Notes under the pieces: generated by a model
Told to the model about the DNA's origin: nothing
The model's input: only the letters and a program-made list of their open reading frames with translations
The model's database searches: none
Assembly: GCA_010279815.1 (NCBI GenBank)
Contig: QEOQ01000519.1
Location: 84,812-129,636 of the forward strand
Direction: 5' to 3'
Length of the DNA stretch: 44,825 bases
DNA from: Brachionus plicatilis
Taxonomy: Eukaryota; Rotifera; Eurotatoria; Ploima; Brachionidae
Shown: positions 24,601 to 32,900 of the stretch, piece by piece
How the letters are laid out: each line of letters begins with the position of its first letter
Numbering within the stretch: the first letter of the stretch is position 1
Position numbers and translations under genes: made by a program

Positions 24601-25411
24601 ACTTCACCAGTCGGTCAAAGAATGGCTCAGCATTTTGCCCAAAAGTCTCCAGTTCATTAGACGAACACAAGAGAATATCAAAGACCCGTTGTTCAGGTTT
24701 TTCGAAAGAGAGATCAATTCTGGAATTAAGTTGCTGCAAACGGTGCTTGAGGACTTGAACGATGTGGTTGAAATATGCGCTGGCAACAAAAAGCAGACAA
24801 ATCATCACCGACAACTGCTCAAAGACCTGGCCAAAGGTTTGATACCCAAAAATTGGAAGAAATACACCGTGCCAAAGAATTTGATAGTTCAGCCGTGGAT
24901 AGTTGACTTTGCTGAACGAATCAAGCAATTGGCCAATGTGTCAAAGCAATTCAACGAGGAGGGTTTACCGGGATTGAAGAATTGCATTGTCTGGCTAGGT
25001 GGCTTGTTCACGCCTGAGGCTTATATCACTGCGACTAGGCAATATGTTGCCCAAGCCAACTCCTGGTCACTTGAGGAGCTTGTTTTGGACATCAGTGTTC
25101 ACGAGAACATGTCCCAGGCTAAACTTGATGAGAATAGTTTTGGTCTGATTGGTCTTAAATTACAAGGAGCTGAGTGCAATCATAACAAGATAAGTTTGTC
25201 GCTGAATATTTTGAATAACTTTAATGTGTCGGTGATCAGATGGTTGAGGACTAGTGCCGAGGTTCAGGCTGCTATGAAGAAAAAGATCAATTTGCCCATC
25301 TATTTGAATTCGACTAGGTCTGAGCTTTTGTTTACCTTGAACATAGATGCGGATCAAAGTGAAAATAATTTTTTTATGCGAGGTGTAGCGATTTTGGCTT
25401 CGAATCTTTAG
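3985..25411 (+). CDS. DYNC1H1: Cytoplasmic dynein 1 heavy chain, complete
   Basis: This is the motor subunit of cytoplasmic dynein, an AAA+ ATPase that walks toward microtubule minus ends carrying organelles, mRNPs and mitotic cargo. Coding exons are 3985-4839, 6458-9094, 11271-13910, 14902-17895, 18835-21220 and 22704-25411 (stop TAG). All junctions are GT-AG; the first four are phase 0 and the last is phase 1. They rebuild an uninterrupted protein of about 4739 residues, near the usual 4640. ATG 3985 is chosen because an in-frame TAA lies at 3970. Walker A loops are GPAGTGKTE (about residue 1962, AAA1), GPSGSGKST (2282, AAA2), GPPGSGKTM (2675, AAA3) and GVSGAGKTT (3017, AAA4). The match to animal cytoplasmic dynein 1 runs along the whole length, including the tail sequence before the linker, so an axonemal or dynein-2 chain is excluded. 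Confidence 0.98.
4840..6457. other. Dynein intron 1
   Basis: It is 1618 nt of AT-rich sequence with no recognisable element. The open frame at 5939-6133 lies in it and has no coding character. The donor is GTAAAT and the acceptor is TTCAAAG|GTG, with A at -3 and no pyrimidine tract. Confidence 0.85.
6458..9094 (+). CDS. DYNC1H1: Dynein heavy chain exon 2: tail, chain-binding region
   Basis: It encodes residues 286-1164, the stem that binds intermediate and light-intermediate chains. Blocks such as [43 protein letters not shown] and [15 protein letters not shown] are near-identical to other animal dyneins. A seven-Gln run (8558-8578, residues 986-992) sits in a variable loop and looks lineage-specific. 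The exon is markedly more GC-rich than its flanks. Long antisense frames inside it are shadows. The end is AAG|GTAAAC. Confidence 0.97.
9246..9780. mobile_element. MITE with TTGGGTCT terminal repeats
   Basis: The left end (TTGGGTCTGAC, then TATGTGACCAG) matches the reverse complement of the right end (CTGGTCACATA, then TGAGACCCAA) over about 27 bp. Both arms carry further GTGACC motifs. An (AAT)n run and flanking sequence at about 9585-9645 appear inserted inside. Confidence 0.5.
9583..9645 (-). repeat. (AAT)n microsatellite, likely retrotransposon tail
   Basis: About nine AAT units at 9583-9612 are followed by GC-richer sequence (ctagtcgataatggggagg). Read on the minus strand, this resembles the 3' end of a non-LTR retrotransposon followed by its short tandem tail. 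No reverse transcriptase frame is attached. Confidence 0.35.
10089..10272. repeat. Inverted-repeat element, about 184 bp
   Basis: CCAGAATAGTTT at 10089 and AAACTATTCTGG ending at 10272 are inverted copies. A second matched pair lies further in (AATTAAAAGAAT and ATTCTTTTAATT). The middle is nearly pure A/T. It is probably a miniature DNA element, and no clear target duplication was found. Confidence 0.5.
10301..10394. repeat. Long intronic hairpin, about 32-bp stem
   Basis: The arms 10301-10333 and 10363-10394 are reverse complements with almost no mismatch (core GGTAGTGTAAAGTTTGGAT), separated by about 29 nt. The transcribed intron would fold into a pre-miRNA-sized hairpin. It could equally be the fused ends of a deleted DNA transposon. 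Confidence 0.6.
10572..11122. mobile_element. MITE family B, copy 1
   Basis: It starts GGGTCTACCTAG and ends near TTTGTGGGGAACC. The subterminal CCTCACAAAC and GTTTGTGGGG are inverted. A conserved middle block (GACAATTCATTGAATGATG, then GGGCCAATATTATATG) is shared with the second copy in the nicalin gene at 32029-32640. It has no coding capacity. Confidence 0.6.
11271..13910 (+). CDS. DYNC1H1: Dynein heavy chain exon 3: linker and start of AAA1
   Basis: It encodes residues 1165-2044, the linker that swings during the power stroke, then the main ATP site. Walker [11 protein letters not shown] begins at 13662, sensor and Walker B follow ([17 protein letters not shown]), and [17 protein letters not shown] is intact. 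The exon starts at GTA in frame (V-Q-S-K-V), before the first Met of the block. It ends CAG|GTAATT inside AAA1. Confidence 0.97.
13911..14901. other. Dynein intron 3
   Basis: It is 991 nt and AT-rich. Its only structured feature is a perfect 12-bp hairpin at 14572-14601. The acceptor is ATCACAAG|GTC. Confidence 0.85.
14572..14601. repeat. Perfect 12-bp hairpin in dynein intron 3
   Basis: AACTTAGTCAGT and its exact reverse complement ACTGACTAAGTT are separated by a six-base loop (GTAGAA). It resembles a terminator in form only; in an animal intron it is more likely an RNA stem or a transposon relic. Confidence 0.6.
14902..17895 (+). CDS. DYNC1H1: Dynein heavy chain exon 4: AAA1 end through AAA4 start
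   Basis: It encodes residues 2045-3042, the longest exon. It contains the end of AAA1 ([18 protein letters not shown]), AAA2 with GPSGSGKST at 15613 and [21 protein letters not shown]3 with GPPGSGKTM at 16792 and [10 protein letters not shown], and the AAA4 Walker [10 protein letters not shown] at 17818. A variable acidic Ser/Asn/Thr-rich insert after VSRCGMIWF (about residues 2435-2485) is the usual length-variable loop of AAA2. It ends AAG|GTAAGA. Confidence 0.97.
17896..18834. other. Dynein intron 4
   Basis: It is 939 nt and AT-rich, and I see no recognisable element in it. The acceptor is ATTTTAG|GTG, the only dynein acceptor with T at -3. Confidence 0.85.
18835..21220 (+). CDS. DYNC1H1: Dynein heavy chain exon 5: AAA4, stalk, microtubule-binding domain, AAA5
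   Basis: It encodes residues 3043-3838. AAA4 Walker B is [12 protein letters not shown]. Coiled coil CC1 starts near residue 3281 ([14 protein letters not shown]), the globular microtubule-binding domain lies near 3397-3485 ([20 protein letters not shown]), and CC2 returns to about 3568 ([20 protein letters not shown]). AAA5 follows ([38 protein letters not shown]). The donor G|GTAAGC leaves phase 1. Confidence 0.97.
21365..21480 (-). repeat. Non-LTR retrotransposon 3' tail, copy 1
   Basis: Read on the minus strand it runs ...AATCTGAAGGAGCTTTAG, then CTTGGCACAG and ends in an AAATAAATAA tail. The same block recurs at 22505, 31399, 35346, 36118/36954, 42037 and 43390. The orientation is inferred from the tail. 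Confidence 0.5.
22505..22640 (-). repeat. Non-LTR retrotransposon 3' tail, copy 2
   Basis: It shares the TTATTTATTTGT start and the CTCCTTCAGATTAA core with the copy at 21365 and is more decayed. No coding part is attached. Confidence 0.4.
22704..25411 (+). CDS. DYNC1H1: Dynein heavy chain exon 6: strut, AAA6 and C-terminal domain
   Basis: It encodes residues 3838-4739. The first two bases complete a Gly codon, giving G-K-I-L-N-D-D-T, a highly conserved junction. AAA6 blocks include [18 protein letters not shown] and [14 protein letters not shown]. The C-terminal domain carries [24 protein letters not shown] and [18 protein letters not shown]. It ends at TAG 25409-25411. The region after [10 protein letters not shown] is less conserved, as in other species. 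Confidence 0.97.
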
Positions 25412-25593
25412 GGTTTTTAAAAAATTCCAATTTAAAAATTAGATGGCATTTTTAAACAATATTTTTTTTCATTTGTTTTTTTTTTTAATTTCTTTTTTGC
25501 TAGACACTTTTTTTCTCTACATTCACTAAAAGAAAGGCGAAAGAATATTTTATTTATTTTTTAGATACTTTTTTTAGTTTTTGTTTTATATTT

Positions 25594-25599
25594 AATAAA
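25594..25599 (+). terminator. Polyadenylation signal AATAAA, dynein gene
   Basis: A canonical AATAAA lies 183 nt after the stop codon, in an AT-rich 3' region. Other AATAAA-like hexamers occur by chance in this composition, so the assignment is tentative. Confidence 0.4.
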
Positions 25600-27022
25600 A
25601 TTTAATTAATAGATTTTATTTTTCAAAGTCTAGTATTCGTTTGAAATTTTTTTTATTCATATAAAAATTTATTTAAAAATACTCTGAAAAATGAATAAAA
25701 TTTAACAAAATTTTCTTTTTTTTCGGACTTAGAATGTTGTGCTCCGATCATTTAATTATCAAAGTTCTAGTACAGGGTAATTTTTTTGATGAAATTTTAA
25801 TATTTAGGACCTAGTTAATGAATTGACTAGATCTAAAATATTTTACAAATTCAAAAGAAATTTTTTATTGATATATTTTTAAAAGATCATCTGCAAATCA
25901 TGCATTAAAAGAATTAAAAGAATTTTTTTTTAATAAAAATTTAATATTATATAACAAGAATGAAATTATAATTAAATACTTTTCATTATAATTGTTTTTT
26001 AACAATTAAATGGAATACTATCTTTAAAAGAAATATTTCAAAAGCCTGTAAAAATCCTTAGAAGATAGTATATTTCAAATTGTTTTATATAAAATTCCAT
26101 ACTCCAAAGATGGATCGAATTAACTCATCAAGTAATTTGACTGTCAAAAATAATATTAATCAACAGAGTAAAAGAACAGCAAAGTAAATTAAATTAAATA
26201 TTATTTTTAAAGCTTAATAATAAGCAGCAAAATTACAGGACTGCTATAACTAGAACTTTGCTTAGACTTAGTCCTAGTTATAGTATTCTTTATTTCAACT
26301 AGAAGTTTGAAGTTAAAGCAAAATAAATGATAATACTTTTTATTTAATTTAACTGTTCTAATTTAAAAATAATTTTTTTTTTAAATAACTAGATAATGCG
26401 TGTTTAGATTTATCGAATATCTAAACGTTGCTGTTTTTCATTGAATCAAAAGAGCTACCAAAATTACAGATGTGTCTAAAAATAAATGCATATATCATCA
26501 ATAGTTGGATTTTAATCATTTTTGGTTCAGTAGTATTGTACCAGAACCAATTTCTCATGCTCGATGGTTCTAAAATAATAAATTATAAATATTTATACTA
26601 AAAAATAAAAAAATCGTAATTAGATATTCTGATTGAAGTATTTATTTCTATCTTAAACAGAAATTTGAACAATTCTATTATTAAGTATAAATTCAAATAA
26701 ATAGAGTATGAAAAGAAGGCGAAAAGTCGTTCGGAAAAGTCATATTTGTTAATCACTCAAATTTAATTTAAAAATTTTAAAAAATTATTCCTAATTACAC
26801 AGATATTGATAGTTAATTTTATGAGAATTTTAACAAAATAATTTTAATTTATAACCAGTTTTTAACTATTTTCGATATAATCCAAAAAAAATCTAATTTC
26901 AAATTTTTTCAAGCTTGATAATAAAAGAAATCCCTATCAAATTTTGATCTTTAATTTCTATATTTGGTCTCTATCTTAAAAAAATTAAATTCATTCAAAA
27001 AGTTTCATTTTAAAAGACAATG
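25600..27022. other. Intergenic region after dynein
   Basis: This is AT-rich DNA. I saw no convincing exon, repeat family or RNA gene. A 14-codon basic frame at about 26708 is too short to support. Confidence 0.5.
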
Positions 27023-27264
27023 CTACCCAAGTGTGAATGTTTCATCCATTTTAGTGTACTTATCATCAATGCCTTAAATTATTAAATTATTATTAAAATT
27101 TATAAAAATTGACAAAACAATTCCACTTACGTGTGAGTGTTTCATCAATTTTATTCACCTTCTCTTCAATGCCTAAAAATAAAAGACTTAAAAAAAAATA
27201 AAAATTTTTCGAAAATTTATTAACTTTTCAAGTGTCTGCTCATCTCTTCTATACACAAATTCAT
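27023..27264 (-). CDS. Candidate three-exon microprotein with duplicated exon
   Basis: I do not recognise it. The minus-strand exons are 27225-27264 (ATG), 27131-27172 and 27023-27072 (stop TAG). The introns are 52 and 58 nt, the same size class as the small nicalin introns. Both are phase 1 and obey GT-AG (donors GTTAAT and GTAAGT; acceptors TAG and AAG). The product is 43 residues, with two homologous units IEEKVNKIDETLT and IDDKYTKMDETFT. They come from exons alike over 42 nt with about nine differences, which points to exon duplication. The peptide is charged and amphipathic, coiled-coil-like, with no signal peptide. An in-frame TAA precedes the ATG. The first donor is weak, so exon 1 could be wrong and the pair could belong to a larger or decayed gene. 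Confidence 0.4.
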
Positions 27265-27383
27265 TATAACAATTTAATTCTAAATCTAAGAAAAATGATT
27301 TTCATATTGATTTCAGCCAGCATGAAAACGATAAATTTGATCTTTGCTGATCTCAGGAATAAATAAAACTTTTTAAAAGTAAA

Positions 27384-27453
27384 NNNNNNNNNNNNNNNNN
27401 NNNNNNNNNNNNNNNNNNNNNNNNNNNNNNNNNNNNNNNNNNNNNNNNNNNNN
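27384..27453. other. Assembly gap, 70 N, flanked by identical 41-bp sequence
   Basis: Both sides of the N run carry the same 41 bases (27340-27380 and 27457-27497, core TTGCTGATCTCAGGAATAAA). The gap is either a collapsed tandem repeat or a false gap where overlapping contig ends were not merged. Confidence 0.85.
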
Positions 27454-27497
27454 ATTATCTTTGCTGATCTCAGGAATAAATAAAACTTTTTAAAAGT

Positions 27498-28128
27498 TAA
27501 AAATAAAAATATAATTTTCTTGACCTTAAAATTTGTATTCTAGCGATATTAAATAAAATTTATTTTTTAATTTTATTTTAGAAATGAATTTTATGAAATT
27601 CATTTCGAATTTAAGCTCATTCATCTATTGTGTTCCAGCAAAATCAAAATATTCAAGTCTTATTTCTAAAGTTAAGCTTTTAGAATTAAGTAGGCGATTT
27701 AATGCTTTATGCCATGTACATCTATTTTTTCAATCACCGCCCAAGCAAAATTAGCTCTTGTTTGAAAAAAATTCAACTGCGTGCTAATTTTTAGAAAAAA
27801 ATATTTAATCTTGAATAAAGAGTGAATTTTTTTCTTAAAAATTTAAATTTAAATTGTTTTAAAATTAGATTAAATTTTTTTTTCTTATAAAACAAAGAAA
27901 CAGTAATATTCTATCAGTTCAATTTTAGCATGCCTTCAATATAAATGTGCAATAATCTAAAATTAAACTACCAAACTAAACAATTTTAATTTTTTTTATG
28001 AAATTTTTCTCTCTAAATAAATAAATTATAAAATTTAAATTGTGAACGTAATACTTTTTTTTGATCATATGACTTAAGTTTTCAATTTTTAGACTCTAAA
28101 ATAAAATATTGTTTAATTAAGAAATGAA
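27498..28128. other. Upstream region of WASHC1
   Basis: This is AT-rich, with no other gene seen. A possible leader acceptor (caatttttag, ending 28092) lies 36 nt before the WASHC1 ATG. A two-codon frame ATG-AAA-TGA (28124-28132) overlaps that ATG. Confidence 0.4.
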
Positions 28129-29661
28129 ATGAGCCAACGAACATTTAGTGTTTCAACAATTTCTCACGATTTGCATAGGGAGGAGGCAATATGTCAAATA
28201 GCCAACACTTTGGAATACTTGGAAAAAACTTTGGACGAAGTGTTCGGTCGAATTGGCCACTCGGTGAACACAGCCCGAGAAAAAATCCAAAAATTTGACT
28301 CAAGAATAAAACTAATAGATTCCAAAATAAATCGTCTGAAGGGTTCCAAAAAGGCCATTAAAATTTGCTCCTCAGCCAAGTATCCAATCGAACTTGACCA
28401 AGAATACATACCAAAAAACGACTATGATGATGAAGATAATTTTTATGAAGCCAGTAATTTCCAAGACTACAAAAATCGGATTCAAAATCACTGGAAAAAT
28501 TTATTCTTTACTGATAAACCATTTACAATGAGGCACAAAATTCAAAAATATCTTACACCATATGCTCAGCTGGACGATTTGGCATTCAAGGAAAAGCTTC
28601 AAGAATATGTGGCCGAAAATGTGTTCAAATATGACAGCTTTCAGTCTGACAAGAGCCATAATGGACTTGGAAGTGTATTGGAAGATCGAATTAATTCTGT
28701 AACTAGTTTACTACTGTTCAATACAGCTCAGCATCCATACAAACAAAATGAGCTAAAGGATCCATTACAAGACTTGAAAAAGAGTAAAAAGGGAATATTC
28801 GAAGAGAATAAGAACGAAATATTCGAAGCTCCATCAAGTATTCTCAAAGGTGAGCAATTGGAAGAAGTGAAAAAAGAAAGCCTGACATTTAAACCAAAAC
28901 TTGGCGAAGTACCTGATTTCAATGTTCCAGCTTTTTTACCAGAATTGAGTGGAATAGCCGATATTTTCTATGGCCAGGATTTGCCTTCTATTGCACCATC
29001 TAAAATGATAACTGATGATTTGCCCGATATCCTTCCGGAAGTTCCTTCTAATCTTCCAGATGATATAGTAGGTCTGTCTGGAACAAGTACAACTGCTTCT
29101 GAAATGTTTCCAAATACTCAAGCCAGTCCTCCACCGCCTCCGCCTCTGATGATGGCCGATGCCAGTTCTATTCCTCCACCACCTCCTCCTCCACCTCTGA
29201 CCATATCATCAAATGCGCCGCCACCTCCACCACCGCCTCCTCCTCTTTTAGACCAGCATCCTCCTGGACCACCTATTTTGCCGCCACCACCACCACCTCC
29301 TCCTCTTCTTCTTACAAATTCAGATATGTCTTTACAAGCGTCATCTGAAGAAAAGCAACCCCAATCGAGGGCTTCACTGGCACCGATTGAGGATCCGCAT
29401 GACGAACTTATGAATGCTATTCGAAATTTTGGCGGAAAATCTAAATTGCGTAATTCAGAGAATGTTAAAAATATTGAAGATAGAAAAGTCGAAAAAAAGA
29501 AAAAAGAACAAGCTGCCAAAGAGGTTGGAAGTGTTAGTTTAGCTGATCACTTGAAAAAAGAACTGGAAATGAGAAGAAAATTTATGGGTGGTGGCGAAGA
29601 AAAAAGCGAAAAGAAGCAAGATGGTGATGATCAGTCTGAGTCTGATTCAGATTGGGAATAA
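28129..29661 (+). CDS. WASHC1: WASH complex subunit 1
   Basis: This is the nucleation-promoting core of the WASH complex, which activates Arp2/3 on endosomes to drive sorting and recycling. It is one intronless frame of 510 residues. The N-terminal WASH homology domain is clear (DLHREEAICQIANTLEYLE near residues 20-38; KGSKKAIKICSSAKYP near 75). The middle block FEAPSSILKGEQLEE, then GEVPDFNVPAFLPELSGIAD, is diagnostic of WASH rather than WASP or WAVE. Proline runs at about 333-400 would recruit profilin-actin. The C-terminal VCA region has a WH2-like helix (ELMNAIRNFGGKSKLR), a basic central helix, and an acidic end with the required Trp (SESDSDWE). The start matches the family N-terminus. 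Codon use is AT-rich, unlike SF3B1. Confidence 0.95.
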   Translation: MSQRTFSVSTISHDLHREEAICQIANTLEYLEKTLDEVFGRIGHSVNTAREKIQKFDSRIKLIDSKINRLKGSKKAIKICSSAKYPIELDQEYIPKNDYDDEDNFYEASNFQDYKNRIQNHWKNLFFTDKPFTMRHKIQKYLTPYAQLDDLAFKEKLQEYVAENVFKYDSFQSDKSHNGLGSVLEDRINSVTSLLLFNTAQHPYKQNELKDPLQDLKKSKKGIFEENKNEIFEAPSSILKGEQLEEVKKESLTFKPKLGEVPDFNVPAFLPELSGIADIFYGQDLPSIAPSKMITDDLPDILPEVPSNLPDDIVGLSGTSTTASEMFPNTQASPPPPPPLMMADASSIPPPPPPPPLTISSNAPPPPPPPPPLLDQHPPGPPILPPPPPPPPLLLTNSDMSLQASSEEKQPQSRASLAPIEDPHDELMNAIRNFGGKSKLRNSENVKNIEDRKVEKKKKEQAAKEVGSVSLADHLKKELEMRRKFMGGGEEKSEKKQDGDDQSESDSDWE

Positions 29662-29713
29662 AATTTTGATTTTATTTATTTGTATTTTTTTAGTTAAAAG
29701 CTTTTTTCTAGTC

Positions 29714-29719
29714 AATAAA
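29714..29719 (+). terminator. Polyadenylation signal AATAAA, WASHC1
   Basis: A canonical hexamer lies 52 nt after the WASHC1 stop, before the convergent nicalin gene. Confidence 0.5.
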
Positions 29720-29885
29720 CTTAATTTTAAAATAAATTTTTTTAATTTTCCTCGAGAAGTCCTTTTGAACAGTTTTTTTATTTGAATATTTGAAAATTTA
29801 AACTAGAAAAATTCAAGTTATGTCTTTGGCATTTATCTCATTAATCAGAGTCCAAGCTAAAATATCAAAATCATTTTTAAAAATT

Positions 29886-29891
29886 TTTATT
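29886..29891 (-). terminator. Polyadenylation signal AATAAA, nicalin gene
   Basis: TTTATT on the plus strand gives AATAAA on the minus strand, 107 nt after the nicalin stop. Together with 29714-29719 it leaves about 170 nt between the two convergent transcripts' signals. Confidence 0.45.
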
Positions 29892-29997
29892 GAATTTGGT
29901 TTGTATTTAGAAAGCGTTTTTTATAAGCTTGGAAATAACTTCTTGATTTGACAAAACATTTAAATTAATAAAAATCATAACAAAACAATTATTGTTC

Positions 29998-32900
29998 TTA
30001 GTTGCTTTTTAATTTGGATGACGACAATTTTCGATTAAGAAATCCAAATAATTTATCAAAATTCTTTTTGAAAAAAAATTATTTATTTTGTATTTAATTA
30101 TTGGCAATAACTTACAGTGATTGCTAAGTAGATCAAACCAACATAGCTTGAAACCATCATGGCCAGGAAAAAATCAAAAGCAGCTGGCTTTACACTAAAT
30201 AAAAATAATAATTAAATATTTTAAAATTTTATCAATGCTGAATACAAAAATTACTTATAAATGACTAGAGTTGCTTCTTCCTCATTATAAAGAACAAATT
30301 CAGGCTCCCTTTAAAAAAAATAATCAAAAAATTATAACAAATTTACTCTCTTTGATTACTTTGCTTGAATTTTCACCAGTTGTCTGAGCGATTCTTGCAT
30401 GTACCGGTTAAAATGAGCGAAAAATAAGTTAATTAAGGGGTGATTTTTGTTCATAAGAGAGGCGGTTCGAGGTTGAAAGCAAACTTTTTCCATCCATGAT
30501 GAAACAAAGTCACCTGAAATATCCTATCAAATAATAAATATTAAAAAATGGTCAATTTTTAATTGATTTTTTGTCTTACCAAGTCTGAATTAACCATGTA
30601 ATTGGTAACATCATCATTTTTATAAATGTACTGAATCAAAGATTGGTAAATAAGTTTAATATTTCTCATTAAAACTTTTCGATCAATATTATCACTTGAA
30701 AATTAGATTTAAAAAACATTTATTTTTTATTTTAACTTTTACATTTTGTCTGTCATGGTATTTCGGTCTGAGTCTTTATGCGATTGAAAGTGGGACAGGG
30801 TCATTGCTGGAATTTTGCTTAAGCTAAATCGTTCATGTTCCCAGGCCAACACATCACTTGCCAAATTAATTTTTTTGTGATTTAATTCAAATCTAACATT
30901 GGCTTTGTTTGTTACAGTTTCCAAAGTTTTCAAAAATTCAAAGCTAGCTTGACCTTCTTTTGGTGGTCGCGATACATGCATAAAAATACCACCGTCCTCA
31001 ACATCATCCGAAATTTGGGTTGATTTTCCCAAACTATCCAGACATATTGCAAATTGAATATCATCCAAATCAATTTTGCCCACGGCTAATTACAAAATTA
31101 AAATTTTTTTTTAAATACTTATAAATGTTATTTTTGAAGCTAATTAATTTTTGCTATAAAAAAATTACAAATGATATATGAAATTAATTGACCGATATGA
31201 AATGATATCAAAAAAATTCAAAGAGATATATTTAAATAGTTATTTTTTACAAAATTTACAAAATTGAATGACTTTACGTCAGCTGCTTGAAGGTAGAACG
31301 CCCTTCTTTAAGCAAAATAAAGATTAAAATTAATTAATTTAGGTAAAAATTTCTAGTAATAAAATGTTTTAAATTAAATATTATTTCATTAAGTTAATTT
31401 TTTATTTGTTTGTCTGTGCCGAGGTAATGCTCATTCAGATTAAAAAAAAATCAAAATTCAAAATAAAGGTAGATATAAAGTAAAATATGATATAAGTTAA
31501 AAACAATAAAATATAGAAAAAAATTAAAATAGACAAATTGAAATAAATGAGTGACAGCTTACACACACTTAAATATTTGAGAATCCAGAAAAAGTTGAAA
31601 TTTTAAGGCAGCAATTACACAAAGGAGTTCGGAAATGTTGGAGGAGTATCATATTTTACATCTAAGATAGATCAAACTTCTAAGTTTTGAATGATTTGTA
31701 TTTTTATAATGTTAGTTTCTGAGAATGAAATTATTTTTGGATTTAACATACTATGTTAAATAAAAGAAAAAACTGTGTAATATCAAAATGCACACCATCG
31801 AAATGATGCTATTTTAAGTGGATAATTTTTTGCAGACTTTTGCAGATTTTACCTTTAGATGTAACAAAGTATGTTAAAACCAAAAATTTACCTCTGTACT
31901 AATTCTATTAAAAAGTTAAATTTAATTTTATAATTTTAGTTTCATTTGATTATTTAAAAAAATTTATAAAAATTTTTCTTTTTTTATATAAACAAAACAA
32001 TTTTTTAAATCAACAAAATATTTATTTTGGGTCTACCTAGCCCCCACAAACAAAAAACTGTCACCCACAAATAAAAAATTTTCAGCACAAAAAATAACTT
32101 GACTAAGACAAAAACTGCTCTCCACAAATAAAAAAACTTAGAAAATTTTTTTTTAATATCTATAAAAAACTGCCAATAAATATTTTAGATAAAAAAATGC
32201 CTATGATTTTACGTAATTAAAAAAATTTCCAAATTTTTGGAGATTAAAAATCTAAAAAAATAAAACGAAAAAGAAAAAACAATGACAATTCATTGAATGA
32301 TGCAGGGCCAATATTATATGGGAATCCGACGAATTTGTTAATAAACCTAAAAGTCCAAAATTAGCTAGAAATTTGTTTTCCTTAAAATAGATTTCAATTT
32401 AATTATTTTGTTAATTTAATATTTAATTTTTTTGTATATAATTTTATAAACACTTTTTGAAAAAATTATATTAAAAACAAATTTATTAGATTTTTACAAA
32501 AAATTTGTGTTAACCAGTTATTTGGTTAAATATGTAAAAACTATTTTTTTTGAATTCGGCACAAAAAAATTGTGTTTTGTGGTAGTTTGTGTCAAAAAAG
32601 GGGTTGTGGGGAACAGTTTTTTTAATTGTGGGGAATCAGTAATCAATAATTTTTAGAAAAAAAAATAAAAATATTTTTCTGTTCCGTGCTTATCTTATTA
32701 GTTTTTTTTGTTTTTTAGAATATTTTAAGAAAATAATATTTTACCTTCGCCAGCTTCAGATTGTTCTTCGAGCCATTTTTTGAGTCCATAATAATTAAAT
32801 TTTCCTTCTGCCGTAAGCAAAAATAAAATATTTAGGGGTGGAATTGTTTTCGAATTGGAGTATAAGGATGACAATAATCTTGACAATTCTAACAAAGCCA

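Larger units (their letters stand above)
31086..32744. other. Nicalin intron 2, enlarged by repeats
   Basis: At 1659 nt this is the only long nicalin intron. It contains a retrotransposon tail (about 31395-31690) and a MITE family B copy (32029-32640), which account for more than half of its length. Donor is GAAG|GTAAAA and acceptor is AATTAG|CC. Confidence 0.85.

Noticed and set aside
26708..26752. 14-codon Lys/Arg-rich frame
   Set aside because: Too short, with no supporting signals.
27265..27380. Minus-strand frame resembling the post-membrane part of the left-edge gene (LFIPEISKD)
   Set aside because: It ends at a TGA, has no membrane segment before it and abuts the assembly gap; the likeness to LIPQYKN is too short to trust.
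29118..29519. 133-codon Gly-rich antisense frame in WASHC1
   Set aside because: It is the complement of the proline codon runs.
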